From assembly GCF_018966525.1 (NCBI RefSeq), contig NZ_CP076607.1:2790001-2854000 (forward strand): a stretch of DNA of 64,000 nucleotides, given 5' to 3'. This DNA comes from Paenibacillus sophorae (GTDB lineage: Bacteria; Bacillota; Bacilli; Paenibacillales; Paenibacillaceae). The notes under the pieces were generated by a model. That model saw only the letters and a program-made list of their open reading frames with translations, did not search any database and was not told where the DNA came from. This document shows positions 61,545 through 64,000 of this stretch, in pieces. A program made the translations under genes and the position numbers. Positions within the stretch are counted from its first letter, which is position 1. Every line of letters begins with the position of its first letter.

Positions 61545-61581
61545 CCGCCGGGGAAGAATTCTTTCCCGGCGGTTTGTTTTT
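61545..61581 (+). terminator. Intrinsic terminator after the hydrolase gene
   Basis: CCGCCGGGGAAG pairs with CTTTCCCGGCGG around AATT, followed by TTTGTTTTTG. Confidence 0.85.
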
Positions 61582-61731
61582 GTTAAAATGCCAAGCTGCA
61601 TTGGAGCTACAATCCCGCCTATCCGCTTCTTTTTTTGCGGCAAGCGCTTAGATTATTTTTTCGAAACCCGCTATACTTGAATCTATAGAGCTTTAATAAA
61701 TTGTTACATGCTTGCTGAGGAGGGCTCCTTT

Positions 61732-64000
61732 GTGTCCGATTTAATATTTGAGCAGATCTATCTTCGTTCATCCAGCGGAATTGCCATGATTTCCCTGCAG
61801 GATGGAACGATGATTCGCTGCAATCCGGCTCTCTGCCGAATGTTCGGCTATACCGAGCAAGAACTGATGGCATTTCGTTATGGCGAGCTTGTGATGCCTG
61901 GTGAAGTTTGCACCTCTGATCCCTCCTCCATTCTTACATTTATGCTGGCCCAGCCCGGTGAGGAATGTTACAAAGAAAAACGGTTCACCCGCAAAGACGG
62001 CGGGCTGCTGTGGGCGAAGCTTCATCTGATATTGATTCGGGAACAACCGGAAGACGAGCCTCATTGTCTGGTTATCGAAATGACCGATATCACCAATCGC
62101 AAGCAGGCCGAAGAGAAGCTGCGGGACAGCGAGCGGAACTATCGCCTGATCTCCGAGAATTCGCTGGACTTTATCTCGCGAAACGCGGTCGACGGATTTG
62201 CCACTTATCTGTACGCCTCGTCGATCTGCCTGCCGATGTACGGCTATACTCCGGAAGAGATGACCGGCACCCGGGCGCTTGATTATATCCATCCCGATGA
62301 TTTGGGCATGGTAAAGAATTACCTGAAAGACTGCATAAGGGGCAAGGAGAATCTTCCGATTCTGTTCCGCTTTCTGCGTAAGGACGGAACCTATATGTGG
62401 ACTGAGACAACGATCCGCCACGTGTATTCCGAAGATAAGCAGGACTATGAGATTATCGCGGTCTCGCGGGATGCCGGGGGCCGCAAACAGTATGAAATGA
62501 GGCTGGAGGAGAGCCAGACCCGGTACAAATCTCTGTTCGAGTATAATCCTTCCGCCATCAGCGTCATGGATTTGCTCGGCCGGACTCTGTCTGTGAATTC
62601 AAGCATGGAATATATGACCGGCTATGCCCGCTCCGATCTTCTCATGTCCCATTTCACCGAGGTGATTGATTCGGATGAATTGGACTATGTGAGCGAACGT
62701 TACCGGCGCGCTGCCGAAGGCATTGCCCAGACCTTTGAGAGCCGAATCGTTCACCGGGACGGTCATATCGTGGAGGCCAGCATGATTTTCGTGCCCATAC
62801 TGGTGGATGGCGATGTTGTAGGTGTGTTCAGCATTACAAGCGACATTACGGAACATAAGCGCCATCTCAATCAAATCGAAAAGCTGAGCTACGAGCATGC
62901 GCTGATCCTGAACTCGGTATCCGAGGGAATATTCGGCATCGATATAGAAGGCCGGACGATGTTCATTAACCCGGCGGCAGCCGATCTGCTCGGATACGGA
63001 CCGGGGGAGTGGACGGGCCGCAGCCATGAAGATCCGATTCAGCTGATGCGGCTGAGCGGCGAATATGCGGGCGAACAAATGAGCCTGCTTCGAATGTTCT
63101 CGGAGAGCGGAATGCACGACGAGCGGGAGGGCGTCTTCTGGCGGCAGGACGGTTCGAGCTTCCTGGTCAATTACCGCATGTCTCCGCTGTATGACAAGGG
63201 GGTAAGAAAGGGAACCGTCGTCGTATTCCGGGACATTACGGAAGAGAAGGAGATCAGGCGGGCCAAAGAATCCGCCGAGCAGGCGGACCGCGCCAAATCT
63301 GAGTTTCTGGCGATTATTAGCCATGAACTGCGCACGCCGATGAACGGCATAATCGGTATGACGGATCTGCTCAAGGATACGGAGCTTAACGAGGAGCAGC
63401 GCGGATATGCCGAGATCATCAGCCAGAGCGGCGAATCGCTGCTGCACATTCTGAACGAGGTGCTCGATTTCAGCAAAATCGAAGCGGGCATGATGACCCT
63501 CGAACTGAAAGAGGTGGACTTGCGAAGTGTGCTGCAGGGCGTAAGTGATCTGTTCTATCCAAAGGTGGCGGATAAAAGACTAAATCTCAGCTACGACATT
63601 GATCCGGATCTCCCGGATATGCTGATCACCGACGAGGCCAGACTGCGGCAGATTCTTGTGAATCTGGTGGGCAACGCCGTTAAGTTCACGAATAGCGGCA
63701 GCATTGACATTGAAGTGAAGCTGGGCGCGGTCCGGAATCCTTCCCGGATCATCGTGCTGTTCACGGTAAAAGATACCGGTATAGGCATTCCTGAGGACAG
63801 ACAGGGACAGTTGTTCCAGTCCTTTACGCAGCTTCATCCATCCATTAACCGAAAATACGGCGGAACGGGCCTTGGGCTTGCAATCAGTAAAAAACTGGCC
63901 GAGCTTCTCGGAGGCACGATCGGTGTGGACAGCCGGGAAGGCGAGGGTTCGTCTTTCTACTTTACGGTGGAAGCCGTACTTCCGGGCGGAGCGGCGCCCT
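61732..64000 (+). CDS. Soluble multi-PAS sensor histidine kinase (3' end outside window)
   Basis: The GTG at 61732 has GAGGAGGG seven bases upstream, and the frame stays open to the window end (756 codons). There is no membrane helix, so the kinase is cytoplasmic. Four PAS domains follow each other (about residues 8-120, 132-250, 262-380 and 390-510; for example IAMISLQDGTMIRCNPALCR and ILNSVSEGIFGIDIEGRTMF). The HisKA helix has His531 (FLAIISHELRTPMNGIIGM). The ATPase domain shows NAVKFTNSG (N box), DTGIGIPEDRQG and GGTGLGLAISKKL. A receiver or Hpt domain may follow beyond the window, as in hybrid kinases. Signal and partner are unknown. Confidence 0.92.
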   Translation, partial: MSDLIFEQIYLRSSSGIAMISLQDGTMIRCNPALCRMFGYTEQELMAFRYGELVMPGEVCTSDPSSILTFMLAQPGEECYKEKRFTRKDGGLLWAKLHLILIREQPEDEPHCLVIEMTDITNRKQAEEKLRDSERNYRLISENSLDFISRNAVDGFATYLYASSICLPMYGYTPEEMTGTRALDYIHPDDLGMVKNYLKDCIRGKENLPILFRFLRKDGTYMWTETTIRHVYSEDKQDYEIIAVSRDAGGRKQYEMRLEESQTRYKSLFEYNPSAISVMDLLGRTLSVNSSMEYMTGYARSDLLMSHFTEVIDSDELDYVSERYRRAAEGIAQTFESRIVHRDGHIVEASMIFVPILVDGDVVGVFSITSDITEHKRHLNQIEKLSYEHALILNSVSEGIFGIDIEGRTMFINPAAADLLGYGPGEWTGRSHEDPIQLMRLSGEYAGEQMSLLRMFSESGMHDEREGVFWRQDGSSFLVNYRMSPLYDKGVRKGTVVVFRDITEEKEIRRAKESAEQADRAKSEFLAIISHELRTPMNGIIGMTDLLKDTELNEEQRGYAEIISQSGESLLHILNEVLDFSKIEAGMMTLELKEVDLRSVLQGVSDLFYPKVADKRLNLSYDIDPDLPDMLITDEARLRQILVNLVGNAVKFTNSGSIDIEVKLGAVRNPSRIIVLFTVKDTGIGIPEDRQGQLFQSFTQLHPSINRKYGGTGLGLAISKKLAELLGGTIGVDSREGEGSSFYFTVEAVLPGGAAP

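Overview
The window looks like a chromosome segment of a Paenibacillus-type Bacillota. This is inferred from strong AGGAGG ribosome sites with many TTG/GTG starts, a YesM/YesN-type two-component pair, copper-amine-oxidase-like surface domains, a sugar ABC transporter without its own ATPase, and intrinsic terminators after most operons. No genus can be proved from the sequence alone.

Layout. 1-2.1 kb: end of a polysaccharide gene cluster (possible glycosyltransferase tail, Wzx-like flippase). 2.2-4 kb: an ECF sigma factor and a ClpP paralogue followed by a small beta-rich protein. 4.7-7.2 kb: a two-gene carboxy(nor)spermidine pathway. 7.3-11.6 kb: RidA protein, secreted RCC1-like protein, deoxynucleoside kinase and GH18-like secreted protein. 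11.7-14.1 kb: DHA2 efflux pump with its TetR. 14.1-17.7 kb: a complete flavodiiron / NADH:rubredoxin reductase / rubredoxin operon followed by a Crp/Fnr regulator, with an FNR-like box at -41.5 of the predicted operon promoter. 17.9-20.1 kb: radical SAM protein and BASS transporter, then a truncated deoxyribonucleotidase remnant. 20.5-34.4 kb: a fructan (levan/inulin) locus with binding lipoprotein, sensor kinase, AraC-type response regulator, lipoprotein GH32, two permeases, fructokinase and a 1269-residue GH32 with four repeated carbohydrate-binding-like modules. 34.7-36.7 kb: chemoreceptor.

36.8-50.5 kb differs in base use. It is visibly AT-richer and holds a LysR regulator, a beta-glucoside PTS with phospho-beta-glucosidase, a TetR, and a run of small redox/detoxification genes (aldo/keto reductases, tautomerase, flavodoxin-fold reductase, carboxymuconolactone-decarboxylase-like protein, Bcr/CflA pump) with pseudogene debris. 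A GC-richer IS30-family element sits inside it, in the loop of a 14-bp palindrome. A tRNA-Leu(CAG) marks the right edge.

50.9-64 kb: ArsR with an Old Yellow Enzyme; an MFS pump and divergent TetR sharing three near-identical operators; a GT2 / aldo-keto reductase / GH97 group; GNAT; TetR and divergent alpha/beta hydrolase with two palindromic operators; and the start of a large soluble PAS-PAS-PAS-PAS histidine kinase that runs off the window.

The strongest leads are regulatory: the FNR-type box before the oxygen/NO-reducing operon together with a regulator of odd cysteine spacing, and three TetR loci whose operators can be read directly. Next come the multi-module GH32, the ClpP paralogue pair and the IS30 insertion into a palindrome. 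I found no CRISPR array, phage or obvious new defence system.
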